A stretch of DNA of 64,000 bases, taken from Viola odorata. Its lineage: Eukaryota > Streptophyta > Magnoliopsida > Malpighiales > Violaceae. Positions 42,752 through 54,533 of the stretch are shown piece by piece. Position 1 is the stretch's first letter, and each line of letters starts with the position of its first letter. Location of the stretch: contig OY829537.1 of assembly GCA_963691705.1 (NCBI GenBank), positions 58,318,304 to 58,382,303 of the forward strand. Reading direction: 5' to 3'. A program made the translations under genes and the position numbers. The notes under the pieces are model-generated. The model was not told where the DNA came from and made no database searches. It saw only the letters and a list, made by a program, of their open reading frames with translations.

Positions 42752-45675
42752 TTAGTGATGGGTGTCAATAATAGACATGGTTGTTGTTGTCATGTCGTCG
42801 TCAAGAAATGGAGTTGGTGAGGTTCCATGGACAAGAGTAGTTGGGGATTCAGCACTATAAGTAGACCTATGAGCCCTGCCTGCTCCAGCACGCCAATCTT
42901 GTATCGCAGAGTGCACATCCTCTCGGAAAAAGCCCTTCCGCACCTTACTGCCCATCTTTACCACCAATTGGGAAAAAAACCCAATCATCATCATCAACAC
43001 GAGGAACAAAAAAAGAAAAAAAAAACTCAAAAACTTAGTCATACCCAACACAAGCAGTAAAAAGTTAAATTTTGAGTTGGAATTCCCTAATTTGTAACTC
43101 TTATTTATGATAAAAATGAAAAAAATATATACCTGAGAGACGAGTGCATATAAAGGCAATGTGCTGTAACTGCATAGCACTTGAACCATCACTCTGCAAC
43201 CACAAGGAAACAATGGCCATAAAAAATGTTACCTCATATTTTGAAATCTCTTTAAAACGGATAAAACTCTCAATTTTTCAGAAATTCACAATGTATCCCA
43301 GCTTTTCCATGATGCATGAATGGAAACCGTACGTACTCTGGATGGGAAGAACAGGGATGATTAGTTAACGATTGATTGATTGATTGATTGATTGTGTTAA
43401 AAAGAACACATTTGTGGTACCCAAATCCAGAAGAAGAAGGCGATCTCGAAGGAATTCTGAAACAGGATGAACTGAATCAAGTCTAGAACGAAAGCAGGAT
43501 GGTCCAGCCAAAAATGTTCATCAGACGGCTCCACCTCCACTTGTGCTTCTTCATTACCGAGTGACCGCTTCTTCTCAGCAACTTTTTGGCCCAAACGGAA
43601 GATTACGTGTTCTAACTTTGCTCCCACCAGTAGTAAAAGCTGTCAAATCCACTCTAACCCATTAATGCACATCTCTCATTCATACAAAGAAGTGCAGAAA
43701 TAAGTCCATGCATCATCCTCACTTACAAGTACTGGTAAAAATGCCAACCAAAAGTATGTGTGCCACCCTACACTCTCATTTCAGGATTAGAATTTATATA
43801 TGATCCCATAATGAAACAACAAACTTCATCTTATCATCAAAGAAGAATTACCTTCCACGTTCAGCAGTAAAAAGATGACAATGAAAAGCCAAAGGTACCA
43901 GCTGTCACTAGAATACGCGCAGCGGCAAGGGATTAGGGGATCTCTTAAGAGACAGGGTTCAAATCTTGTATTGTATGGCAACTACAGTTCAACCATTTCA
44001 AGTGCTGCCTTCTTAGGATTTACCTTATGGTGACGGTCCTTTTGAAATCAAGCTCAAGTGTCCGCATCATGTACTTGTGAAAATCAAAATTTGGGACATG
44101 GGGGCAATGAGTCTGGAATATTGCAACAACATAAAACCAGTAAGTGCCACAAATCTTTGAGCAAACTAGAGAGAGTATTTAGTTGATGGTATGAGAACTT
44201 AACTGCGATAAATCCTTTCCGGAGTGCAATGTAATCTGATTTCGTTATAGACCCATAAAATTGTTTGAAGAATGATATCTGAAAATTAACACCATCAAAG
44301 CAGACAGCATCATTGCATTACTTCTTTGTTGTGTACGAATTGTAAGTGGAAAAACACAATTTCGATGATGCATAACTTAGGACTTACCACCCAACTTATA
44401 ACAGCTGACCTTCTCCAGTATCCTTTTCCATGATTTTCAAGGAACTTTGAAAAATGATGGTGTTCATGCTTTTGCTTCTCTGGATCTGCAAAAGAGATGT
44501 TATAGTAAAAACCCAACAAAATAAAGGAGGGATTAGTGTCTGATCTGGAGTTATATATGCAAACCTTTTACTTTTGATGGATGCCTAATTGACTCCTCCC
44601 ATTTCTTCCACTGCTGTATCTATATTTAAGGAGACATCCATGAGGTTACATGATGGGATTAGCTAGGCCATCGAATTTAGCAGACCAAGGCGCCATTTCA
44701 AGAAGTAAATATATAAAACACAAGATGGTTGAAACAAATGATGGAAGAATGGATCAAAATGCTAAAGCAGTCATGCATCAGGCTCTGAACCTGAATCATC
44801 AAGACATTATTACCCTTGCCCCTGCTAGAAGCATTGTCGATACGCAGAATATGACATGCACAACTGCCAAAACAAAGATGAAAATATGCAGATGGTGCAA
44901 TGCTTCCAATGACACCAATGGGACCTTCCCCTGCATACATCAAAGGAACAGAAAAAAATTAAGCATTAAGTGAATGGAAGTACACCATTCAAATTCTGCC
45001 GCATCAGGTAGTATGAAAATTTTGTAGAATCTGTTAGTATGTGTGTATAGCATTACTCTATAGCACAGCGATGTATATATACTTTTTCCCTGCAATGATC
45101 TGCATTGCTACTAACGGACAACAGCTTGCGTCTATTATTAATAGATTGGGGTATATATTTTTCATGATTACTGCCCTCATTTGGAAGTTTACATGGGAGC
45201 AAGGTGGTTGCAACATGAGGTGGGATGCAAATCCCGGTTATTGCGCCTTGGGAGACTGTTAGTAAAAGGGATATGAACCCTAAAAGCATCAACTCTGTGA
45301 GGAAGAAACAGCAGCAGAAAGTTCCATTAGGCTTTCTTTACAAAATGAATTTTTCATAACAAAATGAAGCAAAATTGCAACTAACCATCTTTTAGTTTTT
45401 GCAATGCTTCAAATAATCCTTCTTGATTCTTCTTCTTCAAGAACTGAATTGCCAAACACAAAAAGACAGAAACAACCAGCATTCCATTCAGGATTTCGCA
45501 AGAAAAAACACCAAAAGAAATGCATTGCAGAATGGGAGCATGAACAACCGGTTGGTACCTTTCCTAGTCTGTGAATGGCTCGCTCTGCGAGAAGAGAGAT
45601 GAGGACAATGACGAAACAGACAGCAGCAACCACCCATGTTGATGTGTACTCCAAAGAGCTCGACTCTGACGCCAT
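42752..45675 (-). CDS. MLO family seven-transmembrane protein
   Basis: Fourteen exons on the minus strand: 45675-45559, 45443-45386, 45294-45083, 44930-44814, 44619-44565, 44485-44388, 44278-44204, 44112-44024, 43901-43852, 43767-43727, 43639-43421, 43337-43290, 43193-43133, 42955-42752. MLO motifs in order: LEYTSTWVVAAVCFVIV, ELMLLGFISLLLTVSQGAIT, KVPLVSLEALHHLHIFIFVL, FKQFYGSITKSDYIALRKGF, SWYLWLFIVIFLLLNVEGWH, FILFQNSFEIAFFFWIW, QVLCSYSTLPLYALVSQMGS, then a short tail with the calmodulin-binding region (FREDVHSAIQDW). Total about 480 codons, shorter than most MLO proteins. Phases agree throughout except at exon 12/13, where the frame does not join (see findings). MLO proteins are plasma-membrane, calmodulin-binding proteins; clade not assigned. 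Confidence 0.85.
43371..43394. repeat. (ATTG)6 microsatellite in an MLO intron
   Basis: Six perfect ATTG units in the intron between exons 11 and 12, close to the exon 12 acceptor. Likely to vary in length between individuals. Confidence 0.95.
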
Positions 45676-46691
45676 AAACAAACACCTTAGTAGATTGTTG
45701 AACTAAGTTTAACTTACGTTCTTTTAAGTTCAACACATTTTAATGTTACAACAGACAGACAGAGTGTGGAGATGGCAAGGAATATAATTAAGGATGTGTA
45801 TGTTTTATTTTCATGTACAGAAACAAAGACCAGATGGGAGGGAAAGCATTAAGCACAGCACAAAAAAGAGAGAAATCGCAGTATAAAAAGGTTGAGTTAG
45901 CGTAGTGAGGATGGAAAAGCACCAAATCCTCGGGCTTACCTGTGCTGTAGTGTGGTAGGTACCGTAAGATTTTCTATACTGTACTGTACTGTACTTTGGA
46001 TGGACCCTTAGTAAAAATGTTGATGCACGTTCCGACAAGACTTGTTTTTTATGGTACTGATCCCACTAGACCGTTAATATTACAGTTACAAATGCATGGT
46101 AATTTTTCTTTTTAATGTTCTTTTTTGTGGGGACTATAAGGGATACGATTTTGGTAATTTTTCCAAGTACTCTACCGGTCTACCCGATACGATACCATCA
46201 CTACTCACTAGCATTGTTTTCGTCGAATATGCAGAAAATGAACCGGAATAAAAAGAAGCACAGGGAATCAGAAAGAAAGAACTGCATCCTGTAGTAAGAT
46301 TTTGTTAGACAATGAATTAAAAGTTTATTGTTGATCAGTAGTTTTCAGTTTTCACTCGTGTTCAAATTCACATATCAAAGAATACAAGATACAATATCAT
46401 ACACGTATTATACTACTATGTAATGTATACCACAATCCAACAATGCATGGCAGGTTACATATATCCACTCTTTAGTGGTTCTCCAGCGTCCCACAAGCTA
46501 AGCATCTTCACAGCATTTCATCATTTCTGTCGTACGTATGGTACCCATACCATCATCCCTTTTGCGGACACGCATAATCTTCTTATCATTAAGGTGAGAT
46601 CCAAGTTCCCAAAATCTACTGCTCCAGCAAAATCATCTACCCATAAGTCACGCAGCACAGAAGTACCTAAACTGAAAAGGCAGAAAGGATC
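45676..46691. other. Region between MLO start and KOR stop
   Basis: Both genes run leftward, so this contains the MLO promoter/leader and the KOR 3' end. A CTGTACTGTACTGTACTTT repeat lies near 45977. Sequence around 46140-46200 has CCGGTCTACCCGATACG-type degenerate motifs. No additional gene is supported; the + strand frame at 46423-46851 is mostly the antisense of KOR. Confidence 0.5.
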
Positions 46692-49579
46692 TCATGGTCT
46701 CCACGGTGCTGGAGGTGGTGGTGGGGTTGGAAACAATGGGGGAACTGCAGAAAATATGGTGTTCTTGTCTATCCCTATAGTCTTGTCACCTGACAATGAT
46801 ACTAGTGCTGCAACCAAACCTGCATTCCCAGCAAGACTAGGCTCTGTATAATTGTAATTACTTCGAACATCGCGGAAACCATCCTGCTTATCAGGCCCAG
46901 CAACCATAGCTCCAACAAGTGTATTCGGGTTTGGCTTTGTAGTGTCCCTCCACTTCCATCCTCCTTTACAGTTATATCTGACTTTATTTTTAGGAATAGA
47001 TGCACCTCGATGGTGGACATGCTTTGGGTAATGATTACCAAAACCCACAACATAGCTCATCTTCCTAGGATTTTTGCCCAGTATGTAATCAATCTGTGAA
47101 AGGCAACACGGGGACAAATCAAGTTATAGATCTCAAATCACAAAAGAACAATAGTGCAACCACTTAGAAAAAGAAGACAGATCACAGCATACCTGTGTCT
47201 TAGCAAAGTCACGTAAGACGTCTGTTGAATAGAAATTAGGTCCACAGTACCATCCGGGTGTATCTGCAGCATCAAGATAGTCACTGTATAGGCTGGCTAG
47301 GAAAGCTGCATTGACAACATATTGAAGCGGCTGTGGCCTTCCATGGGTCAACTGGATCAAGCCCCCTGAGAGAACAAACGATTGACATTGTGTAAGATCC
47401 AAACAATAAATGGCTAAATGAACACCATGGGGGCAGTCAATTAGGAGAGTGTCTTACCTCTGGTTCTATTGAACTTTGTGAAAATAGGTAGGTAAGAACA
47501 CATAATTATTCCAGTCTGGTTATGGAATGTACTCAGTACATCTTCATATGGATACCCAGGGCTCAAGAACAATCTTAATCGGGTAAGAAGCACCTAGCCA
47601 GACAAGGAAAAAGATTTGTCAGAGAGAACAGATGTGGGGTCCAACAGAAGTGTCAACATCAACAACATGGATCACCCAAGATAGTTATGGCATCCGATGA
47701 AAGGTCTCAACATTAACATAATTTCATAATATCACCAAAGGAAACAAAAGTCATGGTTAGTTTACTCTCACAACAGTCAATTAAAGAGATGCTCATCAGG
47801 CGTTCACATTTCAACATACTGAGAAACCCTATTAAACTGATAACGCAATAGCAGCCAATAGAAGCATTAAATTTCCATATCTGAATTTAATCACATAGCC
47901 AGATCGGAGTAGTGAATACAGGATACAAGAAACCCCATCAACTAACCTGAGCACCAGTAAGCTTGTTGTCCCAGCTAAGAACACCATAGTCTGGCCCTCC
48001 CCAGAAAGCACCAGCATGCTTGGCTATACCAGGGTTTGTAATAAGCTGAATATAGCTTTTATTCCCAGTTGCATAGTATAGCCAAGCTCCACCCCAGACA
48101 AATTCATCATAGTAACCAGTTGAATTGTAGAAACTGGCTGCTTCTGAACCACTTGCACTGTATCTACCTCGTTGGTCCCTTGAAAACTTGAAGAGAGTTT
48201 CAGCACCATGCGAAAGTTTCTTTGAGTAGGCCTTGTTGTCTTTGAAAACAATCGATGCAGCAGCTAAGGCAGCTGCCATTTCGGCAGCAAGATCTGAGCA
48301 ACTGCTACATTCAGTAACAGGGCGATCATAATCAATGTCCTCAGGTCTCATCCAGCAATAATGATCATTGGGAACAGTATTGCCACCACTTGTATCTCCT
48401 GACCCAACCTGTCAGTAACACATGACATACTACCATCATCAGGGATTGCACACGAGATACCCAAACAAACCTAAATGCAAAAGGATGTAAAACAGGAGAA
48501 AACCGGATAAATCTATTTCTCTGAGGAACCAAAGCATTTAAATAAGGATACCTGAGCAACCATCCGGTTGATGGTATCAGCAGAACTGTTGAAGGTCTTG
48601 AGGAAATAATCACTTCCCCACTTAATAATATCTTTGACATGGTTGAGCTCCCCAGCAGCCTCGTACTTGGCACTATATTCGATGACACTCCAGCTCAACA
48701 TGGTCATGGCAAAAGATGCAGGGAAGTTAAACTTGATAGCATCGCCAGCATCATAGTACCCACCCACCAGATCCTTGTAAAAGGAACCAGCAGATTTTGA
48801 TTTCCCATCATCCAAACAGGAATTGCCCCTCCATGACACGTTATTATGCTTTGGAAGCTTCCCAGCTGCAAAGATCAAAACCACAAGATCAACAATCAAA
48901 TAAAAAAGAATAAAAAAATTAAAAAAATGAGAAACAGATGTAGCGATCCAATCATATGTTCTGTCATGGACATCGAAATTAAAACAAAAATTAAGGTAGC
49001 ACTTAGATCAGATCTCAGCCGAGGAAATACTTTACTGAACTTATATTAAATTATACTCTCTCTTTTTCTAATTAAAGAAGGAAATGAGTATAGTAAGCAT
49101 CCAGTCAAACTGGGGAGTGTGAAAGAGTCATCATTTACATTTACATAAATGAATAAAACAAAAATAAAAGAAGAGCAGGGACAAGAGGAAGAGGAGGGTT
49201 TACATTTTTGGGCGTTGAAGAACATGAGGGCCTTGTGGAGGGCCAGGGTGTAATTATCGGGAGGGGGCTTAGAATGGTGGTGTCGCGGCACCGTTTTGAC
49301 GATGAGGGTGATGAGGCCAGCCAACAAGCCAGCGACGAGAATGGAGCCGAGGGTCCAGACGAAGATCTTGCGGCTGACGATGATGCATCCAAGATCCACG
49401 TACTTCTTCTTCTTCTTCTGCTCGGTGGGGCCAAGGAGCCAGCTCTGCTGGGTCTCGTCCAGGGGCCTGGAGAGCGCCGCCCTGTCCAAGTCCTGCAAAT
49501 TCCTGCTCCGGTCGTCGTCGGTGGCGGAATCCACCGCATTGATCTCCAGAGGACCGCCCCATGGATCTCGACCGTACAT
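46692..49579 (-). CDS. KOR1-like: Membrane-anchored GH9 endo-1,4-beta-glucanase, KORRIGAN type
   Basis: Six exons give exactly 620 codons: 49579-49204, 48865-48552, 48408-47947, 47593-47458, 47365-47193, 47093-46692. Domains: cytosolic tail [14 protein letters not shown] with LL and YVDL trafficking-type motifs; one membrane anchor about residues 70-95 ([20 protein letters not shown]); then the GH9 catalytic domain with [10 protein letters not shown] (catalytic Asp), [11 protein letters not shown] (His) and [12 protein letters not shown] (acid Glu); proline-rich end ([11 protein letters not shown]). Plant KORRIGAN proteins are about 620 residues and act with cellulose synthase in the plasma membrane and Golgi. 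All catalytic motifs and N-glycosylation-like sites are present; the model looks fully functional. Confidence 0.97.
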
Positions 49580-50142
49580 GATGATTATCTGCTTCTGGTT
49601 CTTCCTTGTGGTATAATAATGGTGTAGATAGATCTGAAATTGGGAGAGAAATGATGGAGTAATAGTAATAGTAGGTAGTAGGCCAAGAAGTGTCGGTTGA
49701 GGCAGATTTGTAGAGTATAATACAGCAAGCTTAATAGACACGCCTAACTTCTCTCTCCTCTACTTCTCCTTGCTTTTGGTTTTGCTTAGAGAGAGAGAGG
49801 GGTAGCAGTACTGTGTGGAGAAGGAGAAGCACAGGGTAAATATTGGCAATAATAGAACAAAAATAAACAAATAACAAAGAAAGAGAGGAGAGAAATGGAC
49901 TGATGACGGTGAGTAGTCAACCACCAATGCTGGATCCTGGATGGCAGTGAGTGGAGTATTATTTATGTATCATTATCATCTGGTGTTGGGGTTGGCTTTG
50001 GCGTTTGTGTGTCTTGCTCAGTTGGTTGGATTCCTTTTCATCCTGTTTTTTCTTCTCTTCCGTTAACTCACTGTAGACAAAAGTCAGTTTGGCATTCAAT
50101 TTTATAAAGTAATACTAAGTTACTCCTCCATTTTATATAATC
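49580..50142 (-). promoter_or_regulatory. Upstream region of the KOR gene
   Basis: Contains a (GA)n run near 49789-49800 and T/C-rich sequence on the coding strand typical of a 5' leader. I could not fix a TATA box or transcription start. It is bounded upstream by a MITE. Confidence 0.4.
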
Positions 50143-50521
50143 CTCCCTCCGTTACTGAATAATTGTCGCGCACGCATACCAATATTAGTCGAATGACTCA
50201 CTATTTGATCCAAAAAAATTCGTACTTTTTTTGTGGAATTGTCACGCACGCATACCAATATTGACTGGATGACTCACTATTTGATCCCAAAAAAATCCGT
50301 ACTTTTTTTGTGTATTTGATCCAAAAAAATTCGTACTTTTTTTGTGGAATTGTCGCGCACGCATACCAATATTGGCCGGATGACTCACTATTTGATCCCA
50401 AAAAAATCCGTACTTTTTTTGTGGAACCACAAAAAAAGTACGTATTTTTTTGGGATCAAATAATGAGTCATCCGGCCAATATTGGTATGCGTGCGTGACA
50501 ATTATTCAATAACGGAGGGAG
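50143..50521. mobile_element. Stowaway-like MITE with uneven hairpin arms
   Basis: The ends are CTCCCTCCGTTACTGAATAA and its inverted copy ending TTATTCAATAACGGAGGGAG, followed by TA. The termini match the CTCCCTCCGT signature of Stowaway (Tc1/mariner) MITEs. The left arm holds about three tandem copies of an ~80-bp unit (CGCACGCATACCAATATT, then TGACTCACTATTTGATCC and AATTCGTACTTTTTTTGTGG); the right arm holds one inverted copy. The duplicate therefore folds into a long hairpin. It lies about 560 bp upstream of the KOR start codon. The right TA is clear; the left TA is less clear. Confidence 0.75.
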
Positions 50522-52589
50522 TACTAAAATGAAACCTAATTTCTTGCATCATTAACCAGTTTGCCCCAATTTTTCTCTGTTAGCTCGAATGACACTAAAG
50601 CACCCAATTTTTCAGTTAAATTTGACTAACGATATTATTTGACCTCTATTGATTATTTGTTTGATCCATAAACTTTTCAATTTGATACTGAAAATTTTCA
50701 ATAAAAAAAAAATTCGTCAAAAACTCAAAAACTCAAAAGAAAATGAAAAAATTAAAAATGAACTAAAAATTAAATAAAGTTCAAGAAGTATGAAAAAATC
50801 AAGAAAATTCGAAAAAGAACTCTAGATAAATAATCAAAATTTCTAGAAAGTAAATAAGAAAATAATTTTAAAATCTGAATTTCTCTTAATAATTAAATAA
50901 ATTAGATAAAAATATAAATTGAATAAAAAATTAAGGAAAAAATGGTACAAAATATGAAAAATATTTTTAAATAGGCTCTGAAAGACAAAAGAAAAAGTAG
51001 AAAGAATAAAAAAGAAGTAATTTTAAAAAAACCATAATAATAAAAATATTTCCACCATTACATGGAGCAGATTACTATCAAAATGTTGTCGTACAACACC
51101 ATCATCATCTCCATCAATTTCATCCTTATCACTTATGTGTTCGATCTCATGGCCTCAGAAACGTGACCGTCGTAGGGTCTAAACATGAGCGAGGCTTTGC
51201 TCAGCAGTCAATGAAAACAAAGTTGAAATTATGCTTTTTGTGCTAACAAATTTACGATTTCAGATCTATTCGGGAAAAATTCAAGAGATAGAGGTATAGT
51301 ATTGGCTTTCACAGAATTAATCTTTTCCATAATTTATAACTTTTGTATTTTTGGCGATAAAAAAAGAAATTGCACAAATTGAACCAACATTTAGAGCTAG
51401 ATTTACAGGTTGTAAAATTAGATTTTGTTTCGAGGTGATAGTAATATTTGATTTCAGGATTTTTATTGAACATTCTTTTTTTAAGGTAAACACAAAATAA
51501 CAAATTGTAATCAAATGTATGAGTTATTTAAGTAGATAATTTTTTTACCAAAAAAGTTGAGGATTTTTACCTTAATTTTACTATAAAAAATTGTTTTATC
51601 TTTACATTTTTCTGAAATAGTTTTGATTAGGAACGGAAAGTGGAAATTGAGTACATAAACATTATCGCTTTTCTTTATTAAAAACTCTTGATTTTTTTAG
51701 AAATTTTTTTAAAAATCTCCTTTTTCTGTTTCTAATTTTCTGAAATATCTCTCATTTTCTTTTTCAATAAAAAACTGAAAATCGTGCTCATTTTTTACTA
51801 AATGTAAAAATTTCCAAATTTTAAAAACTAGAAAACGTGTTTGCGAGAAAACTATTCTCTTTTTTTGAAAAATAACAACTACAATTTTATTCCAATAATT
51901 TTTTTTTTCAATGAAAAAAATCATGTAATCATTTACTTCTATTTTCAAAAATTATTAAACTAATAAATTTATTTCTTAGAAAAAAATTAATAACTATAAT
52001 TGAAAAAACTAAAATATATCATCAATCTACTAATATTCCATGAATGAACTAAATATATAAAGTTAACTATTTTATTATTATTAATATCTTAACTGTCTGA
52101 TTCATGAGTTGATGCATCGTCCCATGAGCTAACCCATTACGTTTTTTCAAATATAAATAATAGTTTTTGTACATGATCTCATGAACCAAAATATGAACAT
52201 TATATATAAGAATGGGAAAACTCAACACTAGCTCATTTTATTTGTTTAAAATTAATTATAAATATACTAATTTATGTTTCTACATGAAAATAAAATACAT
52301 ATAAAATAGTTTTATTGTTCATTATGTGAATATTAAAAATAATGACATTAAAATATACTCAATTTAACTTGTTAATTCCTCATATTCTAACGATTATTAT
52401 GATGAACCCATAATTGATCTGCAATATTTTCTCTAACAACATTCATTTGTTCTTGCTCGGACATATTCACTTGAATACTTTTTTGCGTCTGACCATACGC
52501 ACGAAAGCTTTTGTTCCTTTCTCACCACTTTTATTTCAATTTAATTTTGGGTAACGAGTAACTCAATGCCAAAGATCTCATTACTTTTT
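50522..52589. other. AT-rich intergenic DNA
   Basis: Very AT-rich with many short A and T runs. I see no gene, RNA gene, LTR end or tandem repeat of note. Short frames here are chance. Confidence 0.6.
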
Positions 52590-54533
52590 TGATACGCTCC
52601 GGCTCATTTTTAAATGAACCGTAGAATATGGAGCTCTTGATGGTTGGATCTAGCCCGTGAGTTGTCACACATGAGGAAGAAGAACTACACAAATATGGAA
52701 AATACTCGGATATGCGCAGCGGAAAGGAAGAACGATGATGGACACAAGGAAAATAAGATGTTACTATGGATTTGTATGGTTGAATGGATGTATGATTTAG
52801 AGCACCGTGGATTTGTATGGTTGGATGGATGTATTACACAGATTGATATTTTGGATGGATTTGTATGGTTGGATGGATTGATATTACACAGATGGATGTA
52901 TTACACAGAAGATAATCTCTTGAGTAAAATGAGGAAGACCAAAGACTTGGATGACACAGATTGATATTCTTAGACATTAGGAGAAAGAGAAGATATGTGA
53001 AGATTTTGGTGATAGATTTTGGTAGACTTTTGGTGACAAAATTTGGTAGAGAGTACTTGTCTTGGAAGAAAACAAAAATGTTTGAAGATATGGGAGATCT
53101 AAGACTTTGGAAGAGGATATGGTCTGGAGTGAATGGTGGAGGACTCAAGACTTGGGAGGTACACAATTGAAGTTACTAGATTTTAGAAGAAAAAATGAAG
53201 ATATTGTAGGACTTTTGTGACTCAAGACTTTAACTTGTGTAACCAAAGGAGACTTCTGCTATAAACACCTTGGAATACACAAAATTGATCGAAAACAACT
53301 CAAAAGACTCAATGAACACCAAGATATACTTTTTCGGATGAAACCTGCGCGTTTTTATGTTTCGATCAAAAAGTATAAGATAGACACAGAATTAGCTAAT
53401 GACTCAAAAACAAAAACTTTTAGGCACAGAATTAAGTTTGTTCACACAAAATTTTAGAATTTTCTGAGCGGTATAACTCAAAAAATGGAACATAAAAGAA
53501 GACAAACTCAGGCTGGATTGGAACAACAAGACTAAAATTTTCACACCTTTTGATTTTGATGGCCAAAGTGTGTGAAACTTTCACCAAACTGTAAGGAAAA
53601 TCAATGGAAACGTTTGACACATTTAGAATGGTGTTTGGACAGGTTTTTGGTGGATTTTATATGGACAGAAACATGAACATGAATAGACACGAAGAACAAC
53701 TCAAGAACGCCAAGAGCTCCGCTACCACTTTATATGACCCGGCTCATTTTTAAATGAACCATAGAGTATGGAGCTCATGATGTTTGGGATCTAGTCCATG
53801 AGTTGTCACACACGAGGAAGAAGAACAACACGAATATATAAAAGACTCAGATATGCGCAGCGGATAGGAAGAACGATGATTTACGCAAGGAAAGCAATGA
53901 ATGTTACCCTGACTATGTATGGTTGGATTGGATGAATGAATGGATGTATTTCACACTTGAAAGCTTGAAGATTCAATAGCCAGAACAGTAGGTAAATGAT
54001 CGATTGATACACACTCAAACGATTACAATGATAAATTCCCATGAGGGATTAGGGAGGAGTAAACTCAACTCAAGCTAATCCTTCCAAAGAATGGGTAAAG
54101 AGTTTAGAACAGTGAGTGAAAATTGATTGAGTGAGTTTCTCCTCTCCTTTCACTCCTAAACTCTTTACCCATTCTTTGGAAGGATCAGCTTGAGTTGAGT
54201 TTACTCCTCCTTAATCCCTCCTGGGAATTTATCATTGTAATCGTTTGAGTGTGTATCAATCGATCATTTGCCTATTGTTCTTGCTACTGAATCTTCAAGC
54301 TTTCAAGTGTTAAATACATCCATTCATTCATCCAATCCAACAATACATAGTCACGGTAACATCCATTGTTTTCCTTGCGTAAATCATCGTTCTTCCTATC
54401 CGCTGCGAATATCCGAGTCTTTTATATATTTGTGTCGTTCTTCTTCCTCGTGTGTGACAACTCACGGACTAGATCCAAAACATCATGAGCTCCATACTCT
54501 ACGGTTCATTTAAAAATGAGTCGGAGCGTATCA
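52590..54533 (-). mobile_element. Coding-free gypsy derivative with a palindromic LTR pair
   Basis: Bounded by TGATACGCTCCGG on the left and GGAGCGTATCA on the right. Parts: a partial reverse LTR (52590-52960), scrambled near its inner end with GTATGGTTGGATGG repeated three times; a reverse leader (about 52930-53715) matching 60560-61390 inverted; a primer site TGGTAGCGGAGC (minus, 53716-53727); then reverse LTR arm 53731-54108 and forward arm 54150-54533, inverted copies of each other around a ~45-bp centre. No gag or pol. Flanks are TTTTT and TTTTA, so a target duplication is possible but unproven. Confidence 0.75.
53731..54533. repeat. Large inverted repeat of LTR arms (about 380 bp each)
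   Basis: The left arm reads GAACCATAGAGTATGGAGC ... AAGAATGGGTAAAGAGTTTAG. The right arm is its reverse complement from CTAAACTCTTTACCCATTC to the GGAGCGTATCA end at 54533. The arms are similar but not identical. The central spacer (about 54113-54155) contains GTGAGTGAAAATTGATTGAG. Confidence 0.9.

Noticed and set aside
42827..43060. Plus-strand 77-codon frame
   Set aside because: Antisense of the last MLO exon; no independent support.
43920..43990. tRNA-like or SINE-like segment with GGTTCAAATCTTG in an MLO intron
   Set aside because: It resembles a B box, but I found no convincing A box, poly(A) tail or target duplication.
45053..45292. Minus-strand 79-codon frame as a separate gene
   Set aside because: It is MLO exon 3 read through into its intron; the exon ends at 45083 in phase with exon 4.
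49141..49627. Overlapping frames on both strands at the KOR first exon
   Set aside because: They are shadows of the KORRIGAN exon, whose frame is supported by motifs and splice phases.
52644..52964. Repetitive frame rich in WLDG as a short protein
   Set aside because: It translates the scrambled GTATGGTTGGATGG repeats at an LTR-leader junction.
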